A stretch of DNA of 25,798 bases from an uncultured Candidatus Melainabacteria bacterium (GTDB lineage Bacteria; Cyanobacteriota; Vampirovibrionia; Gastranaerophilales; Gastranaerophilaceae), in assembly GCA_934692665.1 (NCBI GenBank), contig CAKUUG010000028.1, forward strand, positions 1 through 25,798, read 5' to 3'. The translations under genes were made by a program, and so were the position numbers. The first letter of the stretch is position 1, and each line of letters starts with the position of its first letter. This document shows positions 1 to 6,197 of the stretch, piece by piece. The notes beneath the pieces were generated by a model. The model saw nothing but the letters and a program-made list of their open reading frames with translations, was not told where the DNA came from and did no database searches.

Positions 1-1
1 T

Positions 2-286
2 ATTTATATAGCAAAATATTCAAAAACAACATTAGCTGAAAACAAAAACAAAATCGCCAAAAAAACAGCAACAACAGTCGGCAGTTTTTTTGTAAAAGGT
101 TTGTCTTATGGCGTATCATTTGCTGAAGGCGTTAAAAATAATAAAGAGGACAACAGACTGGTTTCAGGCGTAAAAAAAGTCTATGATGATTCATTTTTGT
201 CACTTGTTGAATATGGCCAAGAAATAACAATAAAAAAAGGTGATGTATTTTATTTGATTGTTAAAAAATACGACCCAAAATCATGA
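2..286 (+). CDS. C-terminal part of an unidentified protein (5' end outside window)
   Basis: The reading frame is open from base 2 to a TGA at 284-286, so only the last 94 residues or so are visible and the true start lies upstream. An internal TTG at 101 has no Shine-Dalgarno (SD) sequence and is not a convincing start. The visible part is Lys/Thr-rich, then has a Gly/Val stretch (GLSYGVSFAEGV) and ends in a beta-strand-like tail (GQEITIKKGDVFYLIVKK). That layout resembles the C-terminus of the SLH-domain protein at 21404-22825, which also has Gly-rich helices followed by a short strand ending in EEFTVIF. It may be a related envelope protein, but I do not recognise the family. tpiA follows after 73 bases and no clear terminator separates them. 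Confidence 0.6.
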   Translation: MYIAKYSKTTLAENKNKIAKKTATTVGSFFVKGLSYGVSFAEGVKNNKEDNRLVSGVKKVYDDSFLSLVEYGQEITIKKGDVFYLIVKKYDPKS

Positions 287-316
287 TAAAAAAATAAAAC
301 CATTAGATATTTTTAT

Positions 317-353
317 GATAAAATAAACTTGTAAGAATTTAAAAAATAAGGAG
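317..353 (+). promoter_or_regulatory. Putative tpiA promoter -10 region and SD
   Basis: GATAAAAT at 317-324 contains the -10-like TAAAAT. No good -35 is seen, so the promoter call is weak. AAGGAG at 348-353 lies six bases before the tpiA ATG and is a clear SD that fixes the start. Confidence 0.35.
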
Positions 354-359
354 TTAATT

Positions 360-1133
360 ATGGCAAGAAGACCCATTATTGCAGGCAACTGGAAAATGAA
401 CAACAATAAAGCTCAAGCAAAAGAATTGGTTGAAGGTATCTTAAATGGAATTTCTCAACTAGATAAAAATAAAATGCCTGAAGTTATTATTGCACCTACA
501 TATACTGCTCTTTGGCAAGCACATGATTTAATCAAAAACGAACCAAAAATCGCACTTGCTGCACAAAACGTAAACCCTAACGTTTCAGGAGCATACACAG
601 GTGAAGTTTCTCTTGATATGTTAGCAGATTTTAATGTTGAATTTGTTATTATAGGACACTCTGAACGTCGTCAAATGTTTAACGAAACAGATGAATTTAT
701 CAACGAAAAAGCAAAAGCAATTTTAGCAAAAGGCTTGATTCCTATCATTTGTTGCGGAGAAACTCTTGAACAACGTGAAAGCGGCGTAACAGATACTCAT
801 ATCGCTTCTCAAATCACAAAAGCATTAAAAGATTTAACAGCAGAAGAAGTTGCAAAATCAGTAATTGCTTATGAACCAATTTGGGCCATTGGAACAGGAA
901 AATCTTGTGACGCTGTTGAAGCAAACAGAACAATTGGTGAAATAAGAAAAGTTGTTGCAAAATTGTATTCTCAAGATGTTGCAGATAAAATCAGAATTTT
1001 ATATGGCGGCTCAGTAAAACCATCAACAATTGTTGAACAAATGGCACAAAGCGAAATTGATGGCGGTTTAATCGGCGGAGCTTCTTTAAAAGCAGATAGC
1101 TTTGTTGAATTAATCAAAGGTGCAATGGCATAA
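360..1133 (+). CDS. tpiA: Triosephosphate isomerase
   Basis: Cytosolic glycolytic and gluconeogenic enzyme that interconverts dihydroxyacetone phosphate and glyceraldehyde-3-phosphate. At 257 residues it is a normal single TIM barrel. All catalytic parts are visible: N10 and K12 in AGNWKMN, the electrophile H100 in GHSERR, the general base E172 in YEPIWAIGTG (start of mobile loop 6), and the phosphate-binding YGGSVK (215-220) and GGLIGGASL (235-243). The ATG is preceded by AAGGAG at the right distance. The gene stands alone: the partial gene upstream is unrelated and a strong hairpin terminator follows. It is not clustered with gap, pgk or other glycolytic genes here. The identification is essentially certain from motifs and length. 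Confidence 0.98.
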   Translation: MARRPIIAGNWKMNNNKAQAKELVEGILNGISQLDKNKMPEVIIAPTYTALWQAHDLIKNEPKIALAAQNVNPNVSGAYTGEVSLDMLADFNVEFVIIGHSERRQMFNETDEFINEKAKAILAKGLIPIICCGETLEQRESGVTDTHIASQITKALKDLTAEEVAKSVIAYEPIWAIGTGKSCDAVEANRTIGEIRKVVAKLYSQDVADKIRILYGGSVKPSTIVEQMAQSEIDGGLIGGASLKADSFVELIKGAMA

Positions 1134-1151
1134 CAATCAACTAATTTGAAT

Positions 1152-1186
1152 AAAAAAACAGACGTAATAATTACGTCTGTTTTTTG
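1152..1186 (+). terminator. Intrinsic terminator of tpiA
   Basis: Perfect 10-bp stem ACAGACGTAA (1158-1167) / TTACGTCTGT (1171-1180) with a TAA loop. It is flanked by an A-run and followed by five Ts, so the A/T tracts can extend the stem. It starts about 20 bases after the tpiA stop. Confidence 0.9.
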
Positions 1187-1219
1187 TATTAACATTTGTA
1201 ACAAAAACGAAAGGTTTTC

Positions 1220-1247
1220 TAAAGTTTAAAACTAAAAATGTCGTAAT
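1220..1247 (+). promoter_or_regulatory. Candidate sigma-28 (flagellar) promoter
   Basis: TAAA at 1220-1223, a 16-base spacer, then GTCGTAAT at 1240-1247. This resembles the flagellar sigma consensus TAAA-N14-16-GCCGATAT/A. It lies about 40 bases upstream of the small gene at 1287 and after the tpiA terminator, so that gene probably needs its own promoter. In an AT-rich region TAAA is common; the GTCG core is the informative part. Confidence 0.4.
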
Positions 1248-1286
1248 AAAAAACATAAGGAAAGACAATAGGCAGGAACAGGGAAA

Positions 1287-1772
1287 ATGAACGTTAGCTT
1301 AAACACAGCTTTATATAACGCACAGGGTGTTGATTTAGTAAATGTTGAAAAAACAGCAAACGACATTTTAAATCTCGCACAAAAACAAGAACCAAAAGTA
1401 AAAGCAATAGACTATTCAAAATTCAACAGAGCTACTTTAGGAATTGACTTGTATTCATCGAGAACAACACCTGAATTGCAAAAACAAATTTCTTTAAATC
1501 AAGCAGGATTGTATGCAAAAAGCATAGATGTTTCTGAATTAAATTCAAAAGCAGCAGCAAATCTATATTCAGCAGCAACAGTCCAAAAAAATGTTTCTCA
1601 AGCTCAATCTGTCGCAGGTAGCGATTTGCCACCTGTAAAAGTAATTGAAAAACCAACAAATTCTGTTAGTGTTTTTTCAATGGCAGATAGCAGTACAAAC
1701 TCCCAAGGAGAAAATAACCCCTTCGCAAATACTAGCAAAAAATCAACAACACAAGATGAGAGAGCGAATTAG
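1287..1772 (+). CDS. Uncharacterised 161-residue protein, possibly flagellum-associated
   Basis: I do not recognise this protein. It has no signal peptide, no membrane segment and no cysteine. Residues 1-45 are mixed polar (MNVSLNTALYNAQG start). Residues 55-115 look helical and Ala/Gln/Ser-rich. The tail from about 115 is Pro/Ser/Thr/Asn-rich and probably disordered. Its composition (Asn, Gln, Ser, Ala, no Cys, no Trp) resembles secreted flagellar axial proteins. It is flanked by a sigma-28-like promoter upstream and by the convergent flagellin gene downstream, so a late flagellar role (secreted or chaperone-like) is a reasonable inference, not a demonstrated one. A GGAACAGGG stretch shortly before the ATG can serve as ribosome site. 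The gene has its own terminator. Confidence 0.75.
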   Translation: MNVSLNTALYNAQGVDLVNVEKTANDILNLAQKQEPKVKAIDYSKFNRATLGIDLYSSRTTPELQKQISLNQAGLYAKSIDVSELNSKAAANLYSAATVQKNVSQAQSVAGSDLPPVKVIEKPTNSVSVFSMADSSTNSQGENNPFANTSKKSTTQDERAN

Positions 1773-1814
1773 TATTAAAACAAAGTTTATACTTTTCCTT
1801 TCAATAACATCAAA

Positions 1815-1841
1815 GCTCCAAAATATTGGGGCATTTTTTTT
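1815..1841 (+). terminator. Intrinsic terminator after the 1287-1772 gene
   Basis: Seven-bp stem GCTCCAA (1815-1821) / TTGGGGC (1826-1832) with one G-T wobble and an AATA loop, then A and eight Ts. It lies about 40 bases past the stop codon. Confidence 0.8.
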
Positions 1842-1884
1842 GAAAAAATAGGCAAGAGTGCCAAATTCACTTCATTTTAAAAAT

Positions 1885-1911
1885 AAAAAAAGGGTCGAAA
1901 TATTTCGACCC
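1885..1911 (-). terminator. Intrinsic terminator of the flagellin gene
   Basis: Near-perfect palindrome GGGTCGAAA (1892-1900) / TTTCGACCC (1903-1911). The minus strand continues into seven Us (As at 1885-1891). It lies 64 bases beyond the flagellin stop in the convergent gap. Confidence 0.85.
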
Positions 1912-1975
1912 ACTGTATTGCCATCACCAGTTAGATTTTTTATTATACTAAATTATACTTTTGTTCTTAGTTTAT

Positions 1976-2962
1976 TTATACTAAGCTCATTGCGATAGAC
2001 GGAGCGGAATTCGCTTGTGCTAACAAAGATGTTGAAACTTGTTGCAGAATTGACGCTTGGGTATAGTTTGAAGATTCAGCAGCGATATCTGCGTCAACAA
2101 TCAATGAATTTGCACTTTCTAAGTTTTCATATTGAGTTGTCAAACTTGACAATGCAGAATCCAGACGGTTTTCACAAGAACCAATAATAGACTTTCTAGA
2201 TGCAATGTTATCTATTGCTTGGTCAATTGCAAGGATTGCTTTATCGAATTCACTTGCTTCACCTGTTGTACCATCATTCTTAACTAATTGTGGAGTGTTT
2301 CCGCCACCGGCGTTTGGATAAGTAACGTTATTTTGACCGTATTTAATATCAGCTTTTGAAGTTCCATTTACGATTTTCATTAAGCTAAAGCCTTTAACAC
2401 CACTCATTGAAGAAAATTCAACAGATGCAAATACTGATTTGTCAGCAAAGATAACGTTGTCGTCACCTGCATTTGGACCAACTTGGAACGTTGCACCTAG
2501 ACCACCAATACCCTCTGTTTGGTTTTGAGCCGCAATTTTTCCATTGTTGAACAGATAAGATAAAGAAAATTTAGAAGAATAAGATACCCTGTTTATTTCT
2601 TCAATACGTTCTTGCACCTCATCATCCATTGCTTGTACTTCTTCTTTTGAATAAGTACCGTTCTTTGCTTGAAGAGTCAAATCTCTGATTCTTGATAAGT
2701 TGTCAGAAACAATATCCAAGTCGCCTTCTGTTGTAGATAACAGTGAATTTGCGTTTTGAATGTTGTTTTGTGCAATTTGGTTACCGTTTAATTGAACCTT
2801 CATTCTGCCAGAAATTACACAACCTGCTGCGTTGTCTTTCGCCGATTTTACTTTCAAGCCGCTAGACATTCTCTCCATTGTTTTTGAAAGTTTGTTTGTT
2901 GCACTTGTTAAACAATTTTGAATTTTGGTTGATGCTACGTTAGCATTAATTACTACGCTCAT
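1976..2962 (-). CDS. fliC: Flagellin (flagellar filament protein)
   Basis: Main filament subunit, exported through the flagellar type III system. At 328 residues it has both conserved ends and a short variable centre. N-terminal D0/D1: NANVASTKIQNCL, ERMSSGLKVKSAKDNAAG, then LSRIRDLTLQAKNGT. C-terminal D1/D0: NRLDSALSSL, DADIAAESSNYTQ and a LLAQANSAPSIAMSLV end, close to the family consensus LAQANQAP. The central part (about 140-235), including VGPNAGDDN, is small, so the outer domains are minimal. Unusual are three cysteines at C17, C48 and C263; flagellins usually have none. AAAGGAG (2970-2976) is a strong SD before the ATG. The gene is monocistronic with its own terminator, and a possible regulatory leader of about 160 bases precedes it. 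Confidence 0.96.
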   Translation of the reverse strand: MSVVINANVASTKIQNCLTSATNKLSKTMERMSSGLKVKSAKDNAAGCVISGRMKVQLNGNQIAQNNIQNANSLLSTTEGDLDIVSDNLSRIRDLTLQAKNGTYSKEEVQAMDDEVQERIEEINRVSYSSKFSLSYLFNNGKIAAQNQTEGIGGLGATFQVGPNAGDDNVIFADKSVFASVEFSSMSGVKGFSLMKIVNGTSKADIKYGQNNVTYPNAGGGNTPQLVKNDGTTGEASEFDKAILAIDQAIDNIASRKSIIGSCENRLDSALSSLTTQYENLESANSLIVDADIAAESSNYTQASILQQVSTSLLAQANSAPSIAMSLV

Positions 2963-2983
2963 GACAATACTCCTTTAACTAAT

Positions 2984-3009
2984 AAGCAATACATTCCGTT
3001 GAATTGCTT
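2984..3009 (-). promoter_or_regulatory. Hairpin just upstream of the flagellin SD
   Basis: Seven-bp inverted repeat AAGCAAT (2984-2990) / ATTGCTT (3003-3009), eight bases upstream of the flagellin SD on the transcript. It could affect translation initiation or mRNA stability; no function can be assigned from sequence alone. Confidence 0.4.
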
Positions 3010-3016
3010 TAACTCT

Positions 3017-3138
3017 ATACCGGTGGTTAAATAAAAAGACTAAATTGGCAATACTTTTTTTCTAACCTTTTGTCTTCTGGGCTTTCCCCTTTGACATAGT
3101 CATAGTAACGCTTTTAAGCATTGAAAAGAATTATAACA
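3017..3138 (-). promoter_or_regulatory. Two candidate flagellin promoters
   Basis: On the minus strand, TGTTATAAT (3138 to 3130) is a perfect extended -10 element; transcription from it would give a leader of about 160 bases. Closer to the gene, ACCGGTAT (3024 to 3017) matches six of eight positions of the sigma-28 -10 GCCGATAT, but its -35 is poor. Which one is used cannot be decided here. Confidence 0.45.
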
Positions 3139-3177
3139 AAGTAAGAAGTTTACCTAACCAAAGTATGATTTTTTTGA

Positions 3178-3196
3178 TAAAATATTTGTTAGGGAG
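3178..3196 (+). promoter_or_regulatory. Putative dnaB -10 region and SD
   Basis: GATAAAAT ending at 3183 (-10-like TAAAAT 3178-3183) is similar to the element before tpiA. AGGGAG at 3191-3196 is the SD, with a rather long 12-base spacing to the ATG. The -35 is weak. Confidence 0.35.
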
Positions 3197-3208
3197 ATTT
3201 GAAATTTT

Positions 3209-4573
3209 ATGGCATTTAAGGTACCGGCAAAAACAAATGCAGCTCCAATAAAGCATATTCCACCCCATAGCTTGGAAGCAGAGACAGCAGTTTTAGGTTC
3301 AATATTAATAAATTCAGATAGTATAAACAAAGTTGTTGAGATTTTGGAGCCGGATGACTTTTATTCTCCAAAAAACAGGCTCATCTACGAAGCAGCTTTC
3401 ACATTAAACAGCCAAAACAAACCGGTTGATGGCGTTTCTTTGACTGATTATTTTAAATCAAGAAACAAACTGGATGAAATAGGTGTGGAATATTTGGGAG
3501 AATTGTGCTTAGATACGGTTTTGTCTTCTAATGTTGAGTATTATGCTCAAATAATTAAAGAAAATTCTCTAAAAAGAAAGCTTGTAAATGCAGGTTCTAC
3601 AATAATCGAGGAAGTATTCAAAAATCCCGAAGCAGAAGTGTCTTTGGAGATTGCAGAAAAAACAATATTCGAAATCGCACAAAAAAAATCGACACAAGAT
3701 GTCCAGTTAATTTCTTCTTTATTAATTGAAACAGTAGAACAATTGGAATTCAGGTTCAACAACAAAGGTACTTGCACGGGTCTTCCGAGCGGATATTATG
3801 ATTTGGATGCTATGCTTGCCGGTTTTCAAAAGTCGGATTTGATTATTTTGGCTGCCCGTCCCTCTATGGGAAAAACAGCTTTTGCACTAAATATTGCTCA
3901 AAATATCGGCATTGAGCAAAAAATTCCCGTTTTAATATTTTCATTGGAAATGGCAGCCTCACAATTAACCAATCGTATTTTATGTTCAGAAGCAGAAATT
4001 GATGCCCAAAAAGCAAGAACGGGAGAATTAAACGCTTCAGAATGGGAAAAAATAGCAGACGTTATGAACAGACTCCACGAAGCACCTATTCTGATTGATG
4101 ATTCATCAGGTGTAACACTGTCTGACATCAGAGCAAAAGCAAGAAGAATCAAAACAAAGTATCCTGATTTAGGGATTATTATTATAGATTACCTGCAATT
4201 GATTGAAGACAAATCAACACTAGACAGAAACCAAGCAATATCAGGCATTTCCAGAGGTTTGAAGTCTTTGGCTCGTGAATTGGGAGTTCCTATTATTGCA
4301 CTTTCACAATTGTCACGTAAAGTAGAAGACAGACAAGACAAAGTTCCCATGATGTCAGACCTTAGAGAATCCGGTGCAATAGAACAAGATGCAGATGTTA
4401 TAATGTTTGTACATAGACCGGAATATTATGACAAAGAAAATCCAGAATTAAAAAACAAAGCACAAATTATCATCGCAAAACAACGTAATGGCCCTGTCGG
4501 GGATGTTAATTTGTTGTATTTTGGTTCAACAACAAAATTTAAAAACAAAATGAAACCTGTCGTAGATATGTAA
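3209..4573 (+). CDS. dnaB: Replicative DNA helicase DnaB
   Basis: Hexameric 5'-3' helicase of the replication fork, loaded at the origin and partnered with primase. At 454 residues it is normal for a DnaB without inteins. The N-terminal helical domain (about 18-120) begins with the typical PPHSLEAETAVLGS. A linker helix (about 150-185) precedes the RecA-like ATPase core. The core shows Walker A ARPSMGKTA (216-224), SLEM (245-248), Walker B IIIIDYLQL (323-331), SQLSRKVEDR (366-375) and motif H4 DLRESGAIEQDADV (384-397). It is divergent from the flagellin gene, with 246 bases between the start codons. The next gene follows after only 11 bases, so the two are probably cotranscribed. In many bacteria dnaB sits beside rplI; that is not seen here. 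Confidence 0.98.
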   Translation: MAFKVPAKTNAAPIKHIPPHSLEAETAVLGSILINSDSINKVVEILEPDDFYSPKNRLIYEAAFTLNSQNKPVDGVSLTDYFKSRNKLDEIGVEYLGELCLDTVLSSNVEYYAQIIKENSLKRKLVNAGSTIIEEVFKNPEAEVSLEIAEKTIFEIAQKKSTQDVQLISSLLIETVEQLEFRFNNKGTCTGLPSGYYDLDAMLAGFQKSDLIILAARPSMGKTAFALNIAQNIGIEQKIPVLIFSLEMAASQLTNRILCSEAEIDAQKARTGELNASEWEKIADVMNRLHEAPILIDDSSGVTLSDIRAKARRIKTKYPDLGIIIIDYLQLIEDKSTLDRNQAISGISRGLKSLARELGVPIIALSQLSRKVEDRQDKVPMMSDLRESGAIEQDADVIMFVHRPEYYDKENPELKNKAQIIIAKQRNGPVGDVNLLYFGSTTKFKNKMKPVVDM

Positions 4574-4584
4574 AAGAGGGATTT

Positions 4585-4998
4585 ATGGAAAAAAAATTTC
4601 AAGATTTAGCAATAGAAAACTTTAAAAGCGGACTATCCTGTTCGGAATCAATTGCAAAAGCAGCTTGCGATTTGGGTTTGGCAGATGAAAATTTTGTCAA
4701 TATCGCAACCAGTTTTTCTGCCGGCATGTCATCAAAATGTCTTTGCGGGGCAGTTGCAGGTTCACAAATGGTATTGGGGCTTCTTTTTGGAAAATACAAA
4801 GATAATACTGCAAGAGTGAAAGCAAAAGAATTTTATGACAAATTTGTAGAAAAACACAAAGTAACTTGTTGCAAAATTTTGACAAAAGATTTTAAAGACT
4901 TTCATTCACCGGAAAGAAAAAATCACTGCGTAAATATGGTTGAATTTTGCGCAAAAACACTGGATGAAATGCTTGAAAATGCAAAAGAAAAAGCATAA
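4585..4998 (+). CDS. C-GCAxxG-C-C family protein (putative redox or metal protein)
   Basis: Small 137-residue cytosolic protein of the C_GCAxxG_C_C family, named for its conserved cysteines. Visible elements: NFKSGLSCSES with C19, C28, then SKCLCGAVAG (C52, C54; the central CGAVAG motif), TCCKIL (C95, C96), HC (C115) and C122. Members are often annotated as putative redox-active and the exact function is unknown. The central Cys-Gly motif and paired C-terminal cysteines could bind a metal cluster or cycle as disulfides. It starts 11 bases after dnaB with a GAGGG SD, which implies cotranscription, but I see no mechanistic reason for the link to replication. No terminator is evident after it. 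Confidence 0.85.
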   Translation: MEKKFQDLAIENFKSGLSCSESIAKAACDLGLADENFVNIATSFSAGMSSKCLCGAVAGSQMVLGLLFGKYKDNTARVKAKEFYDKFVEKHKVTCCKILTKDFKDFHSPERKNHCVNMVEFCAKTLDEMLENAKEKA

Positions 4999-5030
4999 AA
5001 CAGATTTTATACTACTTTTGTAGGAATAAT

Positions 5031-5059
5031 TTGATTTTTCTTCAACTTAAAGTCATAAT
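5031..5059 (+). promoter_or_regulatory. Promoter of the small cysteine-motif gene
   Basis: TTGATT (5031-5036), a 17-base spacer and CATAAT (5054-5059) form a good housekeeping-type promoter. It gives a leader of about 37 bases to the ATG at 5103. Confidence 0.6.
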
Positions 5060-5102
5060 GTAAATATCAAAAGATTTACTACTTGGTTTTATATGGGGAA
5101 AA

Positions 5103-5369
5103 ATGTTTTACGCAAATAATTTAAAAAAAGAAAACTACACTTGTCAAACGAACGGTTCTGTATCAGATTCAATTACACAAAATTGGACACTTTCGGCATT
5201 AGAATGTTACAAACTAAATTCTGATTGCACAAAATGTCCAATTGCAAAAGCAAACTATTCGTTCAAATGTCAAATGAAGAAAATCGTTGATATGCTATTA
5301 AAAACAAAAGGTTTGCCAAATGAAAAAGCAATAATTAATTCCAGCACCAACCAAAATAGTGTTGCTTAG
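5103..5369 (+). CDS. Small cysteine-motif protein of unknown function
   Basis: 88 residues with five cysteines, no signal peptide and no membrane segment. After a short N-terminus with C14, the core reads SALECYKLNSDCTKCPIAK and continues to FKCQMKKIVDMLLKTKG, giving spaced cysteines C35-x6-C42-x2-C45-x10-C56 followed by an amphipathic helix. Such a pattern suggests a zinc- or Fe-S-binding mini-domain, perhaps nucleic-acid or protein binding. I do not recognise a named family and assign no function. It has its own promoter, a TGGGGA ribosome site and a normal ATG. Its TAG overlaps the TAA of the convergent zinc-ribbon gene (shared bases 5366-5369). The Cys-rich region is too ordered to be a chance reading frame. 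Confidence 0.75.
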   Translation: MFYANNLKKENYTCQTNGSVSDSITQNWTLSALECYKLNSDCTKCPIAKANYSFKCQMKKIVDMLLKTKGLPNEKAIINSSTNQNSVA

Positions 5370-5827
5370 TTGTTTTTGCCGTTAATGTCGTCTTTTATCA
5401 TTTCTGAAAACTTTTGTTTAAAAAAGGCATTAAATTTTTCTTTTCTTTCTTTTTCTGTCTTATACTCGCTTCTGATTTTCAGCAATTCACCACTATTCAA
5501 AAATATTCCGCCACAGCTGTAGCATTCATCGATTTCTGTATTTTTGTTAATGTCTGTATAGTTTTTTACCATTACTGCATTACAGAATGGGCAGTTGATT
5601 TGCTTGTTTTGCTTAGAATTTGGGTATTCTTTATCTTTTATTGCATCTAAAATAAAATCAATATTTTCACTTTCTTCATCAAATTTTTTCAATTCTCGAT
5701 TATCAAAAAACATTCCACCGCAACCATCAACACATATATCTACTGCAAGATTGTTTTCTTTTGAAAATATTTTTTTCATTTCTTTTCCACAAACAGGGCA
5801 TATTAAAATTTCTTTTGTATCATGCAT
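5366..5827 (-). CDS. Double zf-TFIIB zinc-ribbon protein
   Basis: Cytosolic protein with two TFIIB-type zinc-ribbon modules. The first has CPVCGKEM (C10, C13) and CVDGCGGMFFDNREL (C32, C36). The second has CPFCNAVM (C79, C82) and CYSCGGIFLNSGEL (C102, C105). A charged helical tail follows (about 115-153). Such domains are annotated as transcription-factor-like nucleic-acid binding, but bacterial members are mostly uncharacterised. I choose the ATG at 5825-5827 (153 residues) rather than the one at 5840-5842. GAAGGA, formed by the last codons of the receiver gene, is a proper SD for the former, while the latter has none. The chosen start lies four bases after the receiver's stop, so the two are translationally coupled and probably act together. 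Confidence 0.85.
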   Translation of the reverse strand: MHDTKEILICPVCGKEMKKIFSKENNLAVDICVDGCGGMFFDNRELKKFDEESENIDFILDAIKDKEYPNSKQNKQINCPFCNAVMVKNYTDINKNTEIDECYSCGGIFLNSGELLKIRSEYKTEKERKEKFNAFFKQKFSEMIKDDINGKNN

Positions 5828-5831
5828 ATTT

Positions 5832-6197
5832 TTATCCTTCATTTAATGTTTGTTTTACAGTTGCGACAAAATTGTTTATGTCTATTGGTTTTGTCAAATA
5901 ATTTTTAACATTGTATTTTTTTGCTCTCATTTTGTCAATATCCATTGCACAAGCACTTACTATAATTACGTTTGGCACATTTATTTTTTCTTGTTGCAAT
6001 TTTTCAAGCATAGAAAAACCATCCAGTTTCGGAAGTTGAATATCTAAAATAATCAAATCATAGAAATTTGTTTTTATTTTTTCGTAAGCCAAAAGTCCAT
6101 CTTTTGCAATATCGACATCGAATTTTTGATATTTCAATATATCAACAAACAATTTCATATTTAGCTCATTATCTTCTACGACGAGAATTTTTTTCAT
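5832..6197 (-). CDS. Stand-alone response-regulator receiver (DivK/CheY-like)
   Basis: 121 residues, a single receiver domain with no output domain. The acidic pocket (E8, D9), phosphoacceptor D52 in LIILDIQLPKLDG, S81 in IIVSACA and K103 in YLTKPID are all present, so it should be phosphorylatable. It resembles the DivK/SpdR-type single-domain receivers paired with hybrid-like kinases. It overlaps the upstream kinase gene by four bases (ATGA), so the kinase at 6194-7423 is its obvious partner. Output must go through protein-protein contact; the neighbouring winged-helix and zinc-ribbon proteins are candidates. It could instead be a phosphorelay intermediate. Confidence 0.93.
   Translation of the reverse strand: MKKILVVEDNELNMKLFVDILKYQKFDVDIAKDGLLAYEKIKTNFYDLIILDIQLPKLDGFSMLEKLQQEKINVPNVIIVSACAMDIDKMRAKKYNVKNYLTKPIDINNFVATVKQTLNEG

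Noticed and set aside
1645..1851. 68-codon plus-strand frame overlapping the end of the 1287 gene
   Set aside because: Runs through the terminator hairpin, out of frame with the better-supported gene, no start signals.
3061..3125. c-di-GMP riboswitch in the flagellin leader
   Set aside because: The conserved core sequences of the c-di-GMP-I and -II classes could not be recognised by eye; kept only as an unspecified structured leader.
5828..5842. Upstream ATG (5842) for the zinc-ribbon protein
   Set aside because: No SD; the GAAGGA inside the first codons of that version is the SD of the start at 5827.
5414..5846. Plus-strand frames opposite the zinc-ribbon gene
   Set aside because: The minus-strand frame has two complete cysteine ribbons and operon context; the plus frames are Phe/Ser-rich shadows.
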